DNA of 64,000 nucleotides. It comes from Serripes groenlandicus. Its lineage: Eukaryota > Mollusca > Bivalvia > Cardiida > Cardiidae. Positions 11,158-23,052 of the stretch are shown in pieces (positions within the stretch are counted from its first letter, which is position 1; the number at the start of each line of letters is the position of its first letter). Below the pieces are notes generated by a model, which ran no database searches, had not been told where the DNA came from, and saw nothing but the letters and a program-made list of their open reading frames with translations. The translations under genes were made by a program, and so were the position numbers. The DNA is taken from the NCBI GenBank assembly GCA_031761405.1, contig JASEVX010000008.1, positions 73,309,514 through 73,373,513 on the forward strand. Direction: 5' to 3'.

Positions 11158-11400
11158 CTGCGTGTGTATGTGTTTGTGTCTGTCTGCGCATGTGTGTGTT
11201 TGTGTCTGTCTGCGCATGTGTGTATTTGTGTCTGTCTGCGCATGTGTGTGTTTGTGTCTGTCTGCGCATGTGTGTGTGTGTGTCTGCGTGTGTATGTGTT
11301 TGTGTCTGTCTGCGCATGTGTGTGTTTGTGTCTGTCTGCGCATGTGTGTGTGTTTGTGTCTGTCTGCGCATGTGTGTGTTTGTGTCTGTCTGCGCATGTA
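10905..11400. repeat. 26-bp GT-rich minisatellite (~18 units)
   Basis: Unit CTGTCTGCGCATGTGTGTGT plus TTGTGT. Long Cys/Val-rich or Arg/Thr-rich open frames on both strands are artefacts of the repeat. Confidence 0.9.
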
Positions 11401-11714
11401 GAACCTTTCTTATGACCACACAGCAGTAGGCTAGGTCTTGGTTTTTAACTACTCACATATTTGCGGTCACGTTATTTATCTTTTACTGTCCAAAAAACAA
11501 AGAATGTTTACGCTGACGTTTAAACCGTACATTCGAGGGATGGTAATCAACAGCTCTATCAGTACGAAACATTTAAACAAAACCTGCATGTATGTGTACT
11601 TTTAAACTACTTTTAAACCCGTGAGTTATTATATGAATACACGTCACGTGTTTGTTTATAATAGTGTTACCTCTATTTAAAGGACAAGCTGTTGACACAT
11701 TCGCACGTTTATCT
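11401..11714. other. No gene recognised
   Basis: About 310 bp between the minisatellite and MITE-2 with no repeat or coding pattern I can support. Confidence 0.4.
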
Positions 11715-11945
11715 TATTGAGCCGTTCCACGAGAAAATCAACATTGGGGACTCTGCGGTTAGTATCGACCCGGATCAGTCTAAGCATGCTGCGTATGCTT
11801 ATCCGGGCAGACACTTTTCGCCTCCTGTGGATTTTCTGTTTCAGGAATCATTACTCTATATCTACATCCCCCCTGACGGAATGTGTCGTCCCGGATTAGC
11901 CTGCATGGAGTCCATAATATTGGTTTTCTCGTGGAACGGCTCCTA
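11715..11945. mobile_element. MITE-2 copy (TA-flanked)
   Basis: TA at both edges. Inverted ends TTGAGCCGTTCCACGAGAAA and TTTCTCGTGGAACGGCTCC. Interior shares GTATCGACCCGGATCAG with the copies at 7257 and 57155. Confidence 0.75.
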
Positions 11946-12199
11946 TGAATCCTATCTTTTTACCATTGTGTCTGCTGCAGACATGTCTAAAATGCGTTCT
12001 GCTAGCGAGAAAGTGTTAAAACATTTGGATACTGGTAAGGAATGTCGGAAGTATATATAAATGAAACTCTGTAGCAAAGTTTTGAATATTCGGGTAAAGG
12101 TTGACATTATTTCTGTTCAAACATTATTTTTCGATCTGCTACATCGTCTATATTAGAGATTTGTTTACATACGGTATTTTCGTACTTTTCAACCGTATT

Positions 12200-12490
12200 T
12201 CGCCAAGGATTGATTGATTGTTTTGTGTTTTCAAAAATGTTGCTGTTATATCAAGGCGTTTCCTGGGCAAGTTACCAGTATTACTGGTCCATTTAACCTG
12301 ACACCACCTGACACCAGCCAGTCAGTCGCAATACTAACCCCGCAACCCTGGGCGTTGCTACCATTTTAAAGTCTATGGTACCGAGGCGGTATTTCGTCAA
12401 GGAACTTCTACCAATGTTTGGTATGACCCGACCCCCCTGGTGTTCCCGATCTCGAAGCGAACGCTCTAACGACCTCACCAACGAGGGGGT
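12200..12490 (-). mobile_element. SINE-C
   Basis: Minus-strand tRNA-derived SINE. The left end carries the shared tail region in degraded form; then GGCGTTTCCTGGGCAAGTTA and TCAGTCGCAATACTAACCCC; on the right, CGAACGCTCTAACGACCTCA is the reverse complement of a tRNA-like A-box region. Confidence 0.6.
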
Positions 12491-12671
12491 CCTGTATTAT
12501 TGAAAGTACATTGTAATATATATATAAGACTACGTAGTTGACGCTGAATTTAACAGGTCTTCCGTTTTAATAAGTGTCTCAACTATTTCCCCGATACAGT
12601 CGACTTTTCGGACATAATCAGCAGATGCAGTAAATAAAAGAAGGACGTACTAGTAGATGTTGTTTTACCAT

Positions 12672-13455
12672 GTTCTCACATGTGCCTATATTCACAGACA
12701 GTCACATGTGCCTATATTCACAGACAGTCACATGTGCCTACATTCACAGACAGTCACATGTGCCTATATTCACAGACAGTCACATGTGCCTATATTCACA
12801 GACAGTCACATGTGCCTATATTCACAGACAGTCACGTGTGTCTATATTCACAGACAGTCACATGTGCCTATATTCACAGACAGTCACGTGTGTCTATATT
12901 CACAGACAGTCACATGTGCCTATATTCACAGACAGTCACATGCGTCTATATTCACAGGCAGTCGCATGTGCCTATATTCACAGACAGTCACATGCGTCTA
13001 TATTCACAGACAGTCACATGCGTCTATATTCACAGACAGTCACATGCGCCTATATTCACAGACAGTCACATGCGTCTATATTCACAGACAGTCACATGTG
13101 CCTATACTCACAGACAGTCACATGTGTCTATATTCACAGACAGTCACATGTGCCTATATTCACAGACAGTCACATATGCCTATATTCACAGACAGTCACA
13201 TGTGTCTATATTCACAGACAGTCACATGTGCCTATATTCACAGACAGTCACATGTGCCTATATTCACAGACAGTCACATGTGCCTATATTCACAGACAGT
13301 TACATGTGTCTATATTCACAGACAGTCACATGTGCCTATATTCACAGACAGTCACATGTGCCTATATTCACAGACAGTCACATGTGCATATATTCACAGA
13401 CAGTCACATGTGTTTATATTCACAGACAGTCACATGTGCCTATATTCACAGACAA
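12672..13455. repeat. 26-bp satellite (~30 units)
   Basis: Unit CACATGTGCCTATATTCACA plus GACAGT. It lacks stop codons in all three forward frames, and 26 is not a multiple of 3, so one 26-residue repeat appears in every frame. The long open frames are therefore not evidence of a gene. Confidence 0.95.
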
Positions 13456-14315
13456 TCACAGTCATGTGTTCTCACATATGTCTATATTCACAGACAGTCA
13501 CAGTCATGTGTTCTCACATGTGTCTATATTCACAGACAGTCACAGTCATGTGTTCTCACACGTGTCTATATTCACAGACAGTCACAGTCATGTGTTCTCA
13601 CACGTGTCTATATTCACAGACAATCACAGTCATGTGTTCTCACATGTGTCTATATTCACAGACAGCTACAGTCATGTGTTCTCACATGTGTCTATATTCA
13701 CAGACAATCACAGTCATATGTTCTCACATTGTCTATATTCACAGACAGTCACAGTCATGTGTTCTCACATGTGCCTATATTCACAGACAGCTACAGTCAT
13801 GTGTTCTCACATGAGCCTATATTCACAGACAGTCACAGTCATGTGTTCTCACATGCGCCTATATTCACAGACAGTCAAGGTCATGTGTTCTCACATGTGC
13901 CTATATTCACAGACAGTCACAGTAATGTGTTCTCACATGTGAATATATTCACAGACAGCTACAGTCATGTGTTCTCACATGTGCCTATATTCACAGACAG
14001 CTACAGTCATGTGTTCTCACATGTGCCTATATTCACAGACAGTCACAGTAATGTGTTCTCACATGTGCCTATATTCACAGACAGCTACAGTCATGTGTTC
14101 TCACATGTGTCTATCACATGTGTCTATATTCACAGACAGTCACAGTCATGTGTTCTCACATGTGTCTATATTCACAGACAGTCACAGTCATGTGTTCTCA
14201 CACGTGTCTATATTCACAGACAGTCACAGTCATGTGTTCTCACATGTGCCATTATTCACAGACAGCTACAGTCATGTGTTCTCACACGTGCCTATATTCA
14301 CAGACAGTCATGTTT
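13456..14315. repeat. 42-bp derivative of the 26-bp satellite (~20 units)
   Basis: The unit changes to the 26-bp core plus a 16-bp extension containing CAGTCATGTGTTCT. The switch occurs between 13440 and 13480. Unit variants alternate CAGTCACAGTCATG and CAGCTACAGTCATG. Confidence 0.95.
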
Positions 14316-14427
14316 TCAAAATCTCTATATTTAAATTCAGGTTATTTGACGATTTTTAAGTAAAACAAAACACATCAGATAATGAATTAAGTATGTAACA
14401 TTCATAACATACTTAACAATGCATTTA

Positions 14428-14640
14428 TTAACCCTTTCCCGCATGCAGAAGCATGTTAACTCGATTCGCTGTAGGCGACTTCTGAAATATTGTGATGCGA
14501 GCAATTTCTCCTTTTGCCACAATGTTTTTCAACTCTTTTCAATTATTATTTCTTTAATTTATAGAAGTTTTCGAAAGCTTGCTGCATGTTTTCAAAGTAT
14601 TTTATTTGCCGATTTTGTTGCATATAAGAAACTGTTCATG
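14428..14640. mobile_element. MITE-1, diverged
   Basis: TTAACCCTTTCCCGCATGC at the left, the core GAGCAATTTCTCCTTTTGCC inside, right end degraded. Confidence 0.55.
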
Positions 14641-14802
14641 TCCATTGAAACCTTTCAGACACACCTAATTAACATAGTTCACTTTCAAATAATATTTATA
14701 ATCAGACATCCGAGTGGGATGTAGATATAGTGGAGAAAGCCGTAGAAAAATACACTCAGCGTTCGTCATTAAACAACAATGAGAAGTGTAGGATATTTTT
14801 TT

Positions 14803-15013
14803 CCAACCCTTACCCATATACGAACGACTGTCGCATCTACAGCAAACTTTTGAAAACATTTTGACAAAATGAAAAAATTACTGACCAATATTTCCATTTG
14901 CTACAACTTTTCAACTGTAGTCCTTTAATTGTATATATTTATTCATAGATGTTACCGTTTGTTATCATACATGTTTTAAAATTCGTTTATTGTTGTATGT
15001 GAGAAAGGGTTTA
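14803..15013. mobile_element. MITE-1, diverged
   Basis: Left end CCAACCCTTACCCATATACG, right end TGTATGTGAGAAAGGGTTTA, with a weak core between them. Confidence 0.55.
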
Positions 15014-15397
15014 AGAGGTATTTTGCGCGTAGGTTACCACTCTAAAGATAGACTGTTTAGGAGATATATCAACTTTATTGCACACATATATTGGAATAGA
15101 AAGGTAATCTATTATTTTGTATTCATACGTCCATAAACTCCCTTATTTTCACTATTCGTCTGTGATGAGAATATTTTAATATCCCACTATTTTAACTCGC
15201 CTATAAACTGGCTCAATTATCGTTTTACTCGTGTGCTACTTTGTGTTTTTGCGTTTGTCTGTGTCTCTTTGTCCAATTTATTCTATTCTCCTTTAAAATT
15301 GGTCTTTCTGAGAATTCGCCGTTCTTGTGTCAGGTTTGTTTTTATGCCATATTTTAGTTTTATCACGGATTTTTCGAACTAAATAGCGAGCCTTACC
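15014..15397. other. No gene recognised
   Basis: About 380 bp of AT-rich sequence between MITE-1 and SINE-A. No repeat or coding signal seen. Confidence 0.4.
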
Positions 15398-15626
15398 ATT
15401 AATCCGCTGTGGTCGAGTGGTTAGCGTCGGGGATTTGAAACCGAGTGTCCCGGGTTCGATCCACAGTCTCGGCACTACGGTCATGGTGGAGTGACCTTGG
15501 GCAAGGCACATTTCTAGCCTAGTACTGGTTTGTTAACCCAGGGATCATGAATAAGTGAACAGTCGCCGTGATATAACTGAAATAATGTTGAAAGCGGCGT
15601 AAAACCCCAATAAAACAAACAAACAA
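15398..15626 (+). mobile_element. SINE-A, near full length
   Basis: tRNA-like head with A-box TGGTCGAGTGG and B-box GGGTTCGATCC. Body CATGGTGGAGTGACCTTGGG, then CCCAGGGATCATGAATAAGT, tail region GTTGAAAGCGGCGTAAAACC and CCAATAAAAC. Good family reference. Confidence 0.85.
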
Positions 15627-15761
15627 AACATTATGTTTATTCTGAAGGATGTAGATCGGTCTTAAATAATACCTCACCCCTAATTCATAACTATCATCAG
15701 AGTATTGATATGACCATACCGGGTATCTAATCCGAGTCTACTCATCTCGAGAAGGTTGATT

Positions 15762-16060
15762 TATTCGATTTATTAGGGTTTAACGCCGTTTTCAACAATT
15801 ATTCAGTCATATCACGGCGACCAGTTTACCTACTCATGCGTTTCCTGGTTTTCCCACACCAGTACACCACACATCATAACTTCCAAGCAACTGGCTGCTT
15901 TTCCACATAGACTGTTAAACAGCCCATTGGTGAAAGACGAATGGCGCATGTCCCAGTGACTTTTGTCAAAGCCCGGAAAGAATGTTGGCCGTGCTGGGAT
16001 TCGAACTCACAACCCCTGGATTGACAGGCCACGTCTATACCGGTTGAGCTACCGGGGCTC
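15762..16060 (-). mobile_element. SINE-B, near full length
   Basis: Reverse complement begins GCCCCGGTAGCTCAACCGGT (A-box region), then GGGTTGTGAGTTCGAATCCC (B-box), body, GTGATATGACTGAATAATTG and GTTGAAAACGGCGTTAAACC. Its last 60 bases match SINE-A, so the two families share a 3' region. Confidence 0.85.
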
Positions 16061-16070
16061 GGCCATCTCG

Positions 16071-16345
16071 AATGAATGAAAGAATGAATGAATGAATGAA
16101 TGAATGAATGAATGAATGATGAATGAATGAATGAAAGAATGAATGAATGAATGAATGAATGAATGAATGAAAGAATGAATGAATGAATGAAAGAATGAAT
16201 GAAAGAATGAATGAATGAATGAATGAATGAATGAATGAATGAATGAATGAATGAATGAATGAATGAATGAATGAAAGAATGAATGAAAGAATGAATGAAT
16301 GAATGAATGAATGAATGAATGAATGAATGAATGAATGAATGAATG
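16071..16345. repeat. (GAAT)n microsatellite
   Basis: About 68 repeats of GAAT with regular GAAA variants, directly next to the tRNA-like head of SINE-B. Confidence 0.95.
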
Positions 16346-16650
16346 GTGTTTTAAGGCCCGTCGACAACTAAAGTCATTTTGGGCGCTTAATAATTTACTT
16401 CAATACTGTAAATGAAATAATTAAAATTGAAACATAAATAACCAGTTTATTAGACAAAATAATCAAACATGATGTATGCGATACTTAACATTAATATAAA
16501 ACAACATGTAAGCCAATGTAAAAAAGGATTTAGGCAAACAAGCCAAACATTACAATATAATACTTAACATAAAGATAAACAATATCTGAGAAAATGTGGA
16601 ACAGGATCTGTAAAAGTAATGAAAGTGCAAAAGCACGATTTAAGAAATAA

Positions 16651-16893
16651 TCATATCTTATTAAAAATATTAATTTCCCTAAGGAAATCAAATACAAGTT
16701 CAGGTTTGACAGACTCAAAGAGCTGACGCTTACTTTGAGACTTGAAAAATCTATCACGTATTGGTGCGAAATCAGCATCGGCCATCTCGAGAAGGACGAT
16801 ACGTCCGGCTGTTGTACCGTACATTTCACCGTGTGTTTGATTTTCTGTGATATGTTTGATTAATCGCACGTTTTTCTGTACGTGTATTTTTTC
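16651..16893 (-). CDS. Unassigned protein-coding-like fragment
   Basis: I do not recognise this gene. A minus-strand frame of about 81 codons is open from about 16893 to a TGA at 16651. Its composition looks protein-like, with a charged stretch near the C-terminus reading RDRFFKSQSKRQLFESVKPE and ending in an aliphatic helix. There is no good start codon at the left edge, but a CAG precedes AAAAACGTGCG on the minus strand and could be a splice acceptor. It could be a last exon, a gene fragment carried by a transposon, or chance. SINE-A sequence follows at 16935 and a microsatellite lies below 16345. Confidence 0.3.
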   Translation of the reverse strand, partial: EKIHVQKNVRLIKHITENQTHGEMYGTTAGRIVLLEMADADFAPIRDRFFKSQSKRQLFESVKPELVFDFLREINIFNKI

Positions 16894-16934
16894 GTTTTAA
16901 TCAACACCCTTTGGGTTTTCATCTCTATTGATTA

Positions 16935-17048
16935 TATGTCCTAGCCTTGTTCTGGTTTAATTACCCAGGGATCATGAATAAGTGAATTTTCGACGTGATA
17001 TAACTGAAATAATGTTGAAAACAGCGTAAAAACCCCGAATAAAACAAG
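16935..17048 (+). mobile_element. SINE-A 3' half
   Basis: CCCAGGGATCATGAATAAGT, GACGTGATATAACTGAAATA and GTTGAAAACAGCGTAAAAAC; head absent. Confidence 0.6.
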
Positions 17049-17104
17049 AAACTTTTGAGTGTACTCCCTTCTCATACAGCAAGATGTGTATCCTCTGTTA
17101 TTAT

Positions 17105-17802
17105 ACCTTCAATTGTTCTGATTGTCAATTCTGCCTGATTGTCAACTCTGCCTTATTGTCTATTCTGCCTGATTGTCCATTCTGCCTGATTGTCTATTCT
17201 GCCTGATTGTCTATTCTGTATCTATTCTGCCTGATTGTCTATTCTGCCTGATTGTCTATTTTCCTTATTGTCTATTCTGCCTGATTGTCTATTCTGCCTT
17301 ATTTTCAGTTTGTCAGTTCTGCCTTATTGTCAGTCAGTTCTGCCTGATTGTCTATTCTGCATGATTGTCAATTCTGCCTTATTGTCAATTCTGCCTGATT
17401 GTCTATTCTGCCTTATTGTCAATTCTGCCTTATTGTCTATCCTGCCGGAATGTCTATTCTGTCTGATTGTCTATTCAGCCTTATTGTCAGTTCTGCCTTA
17501 TTGTCTAGTCTTCCTGATTGTCTATTCTGCCTGATTGTCTATCCTGCCGGATTGTCTATTCTGTCTGATTGTCTATTCTGCCTTATTGTCAGTTCTGCCT
17601 TATTGTCTAGTCTTCCTGATTGTCTATTCTGCCTGATTGTCAATTCTGCCTAATTGTCAATTCTGCCTGATTGTCTATTCTGCCTTATTGTCAATTCTGC
17701 CTTATTGTCTACCCTGCCGGATTGTCTATTCTGTCTGATTGTCTATTCTGCCTTATTGTCAGTTCTGCCTTATTGTCTAGTCTTCCTGATTGTCTATTCT
17801 GA
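17105..17802. repeat. 17-bp satellite (~41 units)
   Basis: Unit TATTCTGCCTGATTGTC with variants ending TTATTGTC. A block of several units (CCTGCCGGATTGTC, TCTGTCTGATTGTC) recurs three times, showing a higher-order pattern. Confidence 0.9.
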
Positions 17803-17804
17803 CC

Positions 17805-18174
<370 letters not shown>

Positions 18175-18289
18175 TCAAAAAAAAGGCTGTGATTTAACTT
18201 AAAATTAGTGAAAGCGGCATAAAAACAAATGTTTTATTTGGAACATAGTAAGAAATGTATTTTTATCTTATTATTTTTTATCCGGTTTG

Positions 18290-18622
18290 TCGTGTTGAAA
18301 CCGAGTCCCGATAGGGACGCGGGCTTTAAATCCAGGAGTTGTGAGTACGAGCCTCGACGTTTGACAAAAGTCACTGTGACAAGCGTCATTCGTCTTTCAC
18401 CAACAGGATAACCGTCTATGTGGAAAAGCAGACCTTTGCTTGGAAAGAATGTTGTGTGGAGTAGGAAACACATGAGTAGGTGAACTGGCCGCAGTGATTT
18501 GTTTGAGAAATTGTTGAAATTTGCATTAAACCCCACTCAATCAATCACTCAATCGATCAATCAATCACTCAATCAATCATTCAATCACTAAATCAATCAC
18601 TAAACCAATCAATCAATCACTA

Positions 18623-18653
<31 letters not shown>

Positions 18654-18655
18654 TG
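18290..18655 (+). mobile_element. SINE-B with extended (AATC)n tail
   Basis: tRNA-like head around 18300-18355, body CGTCATTCGTCTTTCACCAA, GAAATTGTTGAAATTTGCAT and AAACCCCACTCAATCAATC. The tail is a 115-bp AATC/ACTC microsatellite. Confidence 0.75.
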
Positions 18656-18744
18656 TAGTGTTGTATTTAACGTCCCCGTATATTTCAATCTTTAGTGTGG
18701 CTTCCCTTTAAATATAATTTTGAGTGTGGGTTGATAACCAAGTC

Positions 18745-18960
18745 ATTTGTCGAGCGGCGATAGTTGTGATGGTAACCATGAGGGTTATCAATCCACTGGT
18801 CACGAGTTCGAAGCCCGACTCGGCCATGCATTCTCTCCGATGATCGACACAATATATTGTCACGAGTGTCATACGTTTTCTACCATTGGGCTAATTGGCC
18901 TATTTGTGTTTTGGTAGCAACTTGTCTGGGAAGAATGTTATGTGGACTTCAAGTGCGTCA
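18745..18960 (+). mobile_element. SINE head and body, diverged, no tail
   Basis: B-box-like GGTCACGAGTTCGAAGCCC, then GTGTCATACGTTTTCTACCA and GTCTGGGAAGAATGTTATGT, which align to the SINE-B body. The 3' part is missing. Confidence 0.5.
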
Positions 18961-19194
18961 TCCAGCGAGCGTCTCCTTTTGTCACAATGTTTTCAAGTTG
19001 TCTGCTGCGAATGCATTTTCAAGTGGAAAAAACACAAACAAATCTTCTTTGACAGAAGAAATATTTTTTGCTGAATTATTCATTTTACTAGCGGGAACAA
19101 AGGGTTACAATTTGATGCAGTTGTTTACAAACTTGTGTATATTGCGAAATCCTAATAATGTAGTACACTTATGGCTGCATTTCACCAAGGACTG

Positions 19195-19676
19195 TTTTTT
19201 CCAATCGGCCCGATCTGGACCAGATTGTCCCCGATGAATCAATTTTTTTGATCGGCCCGATTGTCGTCCTGAATCGCCTCCAATCGTCCTCATTTTTGAC
19301 CCGATTGAGTCCCGAACAATGGACCATGGCGGGGGGACGAATCACGGCGGACGTTCCTCGCGCGATCGACACGTTTCCGGGGCAAGTATGCGAAAGTACG
19401 CGCAAATACCGGCAGGTACACGGCAAAGGCATGACCCTCGGTAGAGAGTGGCAGAGGCTATACGAAAGCTCCAGAGGGCGGGCGAGACAAGGGGACTTCC
19501 AGGGGACCCTCGGACGACCAAGACGACCACAGGCCTATCACCTTTTCGGTACCCGACCCTCGGAGGACTGAAGCGATCGCGCCAGATCTTCCCCGAAGGT
19601 ATAGGGTAGTGCTCGACAGTGCTCGCAGGTGCCCGACTATTTTCGCAAAAATGCGGCTGATCAACCACAAAAAAAG
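19195..19676. other. GC-rich island of unknown nature
   Basis: About 480 bp markedly richer in G and C than its surroundings, with many CpG, ending just before the 38-bp satellite. GACCCTCGG recurs at about 19434, 19507 and 19555, and CGGCCCGATTG-like text recurs near its left end. Frames of 70-117 codons are open on both strands but show no recognisable domain. Confidence 0.4.
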
Positions 19677-22577
19677 CCGTGTTCAAGGGATACACTTATT
19701 ACTTCGAGTAATAGACGTGTTCAAGGGATACACTTATTACTTCGAGTAATAGACGTGTTCAAGGGATCCACATATTACTTCGAGTAATAGCCGTGTTCAA
19801 GGGATGCACTTATTACTTCGAGTAAAAGACGTGTTCAAGGGATCCACATATTACTTCGAGTAATAGACTCGTTCAAGGGATCCACTTATTACTTCGAATA
19901 ATAGACGTGTTCAAGGAATGCACGTATTACTTCGAGTAATAGAAGTGTTCAATGGACCCACTTATTACTTCGAGTAATAGACGTGTTCAAGGGATCTACT
20001 TAGTAATTCGAGTAAATGACGTGTTCAAGGGATCCACTTATTACTTCGAATAATAGACGTGTTCAAGGAATGCACGTATTACTTCGAGTAATAGAAGAGT
20101 TCAATGGATGCACTTATTACTTCGAGTAATGACGTGTTCAAAGGATCCACTTATTACTAGACGTGTTCAATGGATCCACTTATTACTTTGAGGAATAGAC
20201 TTGTTCAAGGGTTCCACTTATTACTTCGAGTAATAGACGTGTTCAAGGAATCCACTTATTACTTCGAGTAATAGACGTGTTCAAGGAATGCACTTATTAC
20301 TTCGAGTAATAGTATATACTTGTTCAAGGTTTCCACTTATTACTTCGAGTAATAGACGTGTTCTAGGGATCCACTTATTACTTCGAGTAATAGACGTGTT
20401 AAAGAGATCCACTTATTACTTCGAGTAAAAGACGTGTTCAAGGGATACACTTATTGCTTCGAGTAATAGCCGTGTTCAAGGGATACACTTATTACTTCGA
20501 GTAATAGACGTGTTCAAGGGATCCACATATTACTTCGTGTAATAGCCGTGTTCAAGGGATCCACTTATTACTTCGTGTAAAAGACGTGTTCAAGGGATGC
20601 ACATATTACTTCGAGTAATAGACGTGTTCAAGGGATCCACTTATTACTTCGAATAATAGACGTGTTCAAGGAATGCACGTATTACTTCGAGTAATAGAAG
20701 TATTAAATGGATCCACTTATTACTTCGAGTAATAGACGTGTTCAAGGGATCTACTTAGTACTTCGAGTAAATGACGTGTTCAATGGATCCACTTATTACT
20801 TCGAATAATAGACGTGTTCAAGGAATGCACGTATTACTTCGAGTAATAGAAGTGTTCAATGGATCTACTTATTACTTCGAGTAATAGACGTGTTCAAGGG
20901 ATCCACTTATTACTTCGAGTAATAGACGTGTTCAATGGATCCACTTATTACTTCGAGTAATAGACTTGTTCAAGGGTTCCACTTATTACTTCGAGTAATA
21001 GACGTGTTCAAGGGATCCACTTATTACTTCGAATAATAGACGTGTTCAAGGAATGCACTTATTACTTCGAGTAATAGAAATGTTCAATGGATCCACTTAT
21101 TACTTCGAGTAATAGACGTGTCCAATGTATCCACTTATTACTTCGATTAATATACTTGTTCAAGGTTTCCACTTATTACTTCGAGTAATAGACGTGTTCT
21201 AGGGATCCACTTATTACTTCGAGTAATAGACGTTTTCTAGGGATCCACTTATTACTTCGAGTAATAGACGTGTTCAAGAAATCCACTTATTACTTCGAGT
21301 AATAGACGTGTTCAAGGGATCCACTTATTACTTCGAGTAATAGACGTGTTCAATGGATCCACTTATTACTTCGAGTAATAGACTAGTTCAAGGGATCCAC
21401 TTATTACTTCGTGTAAAAGACGTGTTCAAGGGATGCACATATTACTTCGAGTAATAGACGTGTTCAAGGGATCCACTTATTACTTCGAATAATAGACGTG
21501 TTCAAGGAATGCACGTATTACTTCGAGTAATAGAAGTATTAAATGGATCCACTTATTACTTCGAGTAATAGACGTGTTCAAGGGATCTACTTAGTACTTC
21601 GAGTAAATGACGTGTTCAAGGGATCCACTTATTACCTCGAATAATAGACGTGTTCAAGGAATGCACGTATTACTTCGAATAATAGAAGTGTTCAATGGAT
21701 CTACTTATTACTTCGAGTAATAGACGTGTTCAAGGGATCCACTTATTACTTCGAGTAATAGACGTGTTCAATGGATCCACTTATTACTTCGAGTAATAGA
21801 CTTGTTCAAGGGTTCCACTTATTACTTCGAGTAATAGACGTGTTCAAGGGATCCACTTATTACTTCGAATAACAGACGTGTTCAAGGAATGCACTTATTA
21901 CTTCGAGTAATAGAAGTGTTCAATGGATCCACTTATTACTTCGAGTAATAGACGTGTCCAATGTATCCACTTATTACTTCGATTAATATACTTGTTCAAG
22001 GTTTCCACTTATTACTTCGAGTAATAGACGTGTTCTAGGGATCCACTTATTACTTCGAGTAATAGACGTTTTCTAGGGATCCACTTATTACTTCGAGTAA
22101 TAGACGTGTTCAAGAAATCCACTTATTACTTCGAGTAATAGACGTGTTCAAGGGATCCACTTATTACTTCGAGTAATAGACGTGTTCAAGGGATCCACTT
22201 ATTACTTCGAGTAATAGACGTGTTCATGGGATCCACTTATTACTTCGAGTAATATACGTATTCAAGGGATCCACTTATTACTTCGAGTAATATACGTGTT
22301 CAAGGGATCCACTTATTACTTCGAGTAATAGACGTGTTCAAGAGATCCACTTATTACTTCGAGTAATAGACGTGTTCAAGGGATCCACTTATTACTTCGA
22401 GTAATAGACGTGTTCAAGAGATTCACTTATTACTTTGAGTGATAGACGTGTTCAAGGGATCCACTTATTACTTCGAGTAATAGACGTGTTCAAGGGTTCC
22501 ACTTATTACTTCGAGTGATAGACGTGTTCAAGGGATTCACTTATTACTTCGAGTAATAGACGTGTTCAAGGGATCCT
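19677..22577. repeat. 38-bp satellite (~76 units) with 836-bp higher-order repeat
   Basis: Unit GTGTTCAAGGGATCCACTTA plus TTACTTCGAGTAATAGAC. Each unit carries the small hairpin ATTACT-TCG-AGTAAT and usually a BamHI-type GGATCC. A block of 22 units (836 bp) is repeated at about 20550 and 21386, and a partial third block lies near 19830. Confidence 0.95.
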
Positions 22578-22875
22578 TCTATCTATAATTCATTTATTTA
22601 TTTAGTTCCAGCTTCGTATGTTTATTTAAACTTAAATGTTTATTACGAAATACTTAAAACATATCAAGACATGAGCCCAGTAAACAGTTATGATTGCTCG
22701 GCGTTGAGACTTGGCGACTATGGAATATCAAGATCGGAAGTGCTGCTACGACGTTTTCAAGAGACGAATTATCCCATGTTTAAGTTATCTGAAGTTCATT
22801 GAACATGTCAAACACACACAAGTCCACTAGAACTGACGGAAAACGATCATTTCCGAAATAGTCAACATTAAAGTG
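22578..22875. other. Right flank of the 38-bp satellite, transposon-derived
   Basis: CAGCTTCG and AAATGTTTATTACGAAA match the order and spacing of sequence at 57090-57130, inside the element at 56996-57560. No gene. Confidence 0.5.
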
Positions 22876-22877
22876 AT

Positions 22878-23052
22878 AACCCTTTTCTCATATGTGGACT
22901 CATTGTGGTGCATCTGCAGCAGACAACTTTAATAAACATTGTGATACAGAGAGAAATTGCTCAATAAGTTTAACCATATTTACTTATACTTTCATTTACA
23001 GATAATTTCTACTTTTGCGAAGTCGTCTGCTTACAGATTTGTTGTATGTGTG
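22878..23052. mobile_element. MITE-1, diverged
   Basis: AACCCTTTTCTCATATGTGG, CATCTGCAGCAGACAACTTT, and on the right AAGTCGTCTGCTTACAGATT. The right end is degraded. Confidence 0.6.

Noticed and set aside
10793..11429. Cys/Val-rich and Arg/Thr/His-rich frames of up to 202 codons
   Set aside because: Produced by the GT-rich 26-bp minisatellite.
12657..14363. Open frames of 385, 554, 420 and 130 codons
   Set aside because: All three forward frames of a stop-free 26/42-bp satellite read the same 26-residue repeat; no start context, no non-repeat domain.
15398..15475. True tRNA gene
   Set aside because: A- and B-box-like motifs are present, but the cloverleaf is imperfect and the unit continues into SINE body and tail, repeated many times.
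22728..22745. Sequencing adapter contamination (AGATCGGAAG)
   Set aside because: Only ten bases match and the continuation differs.
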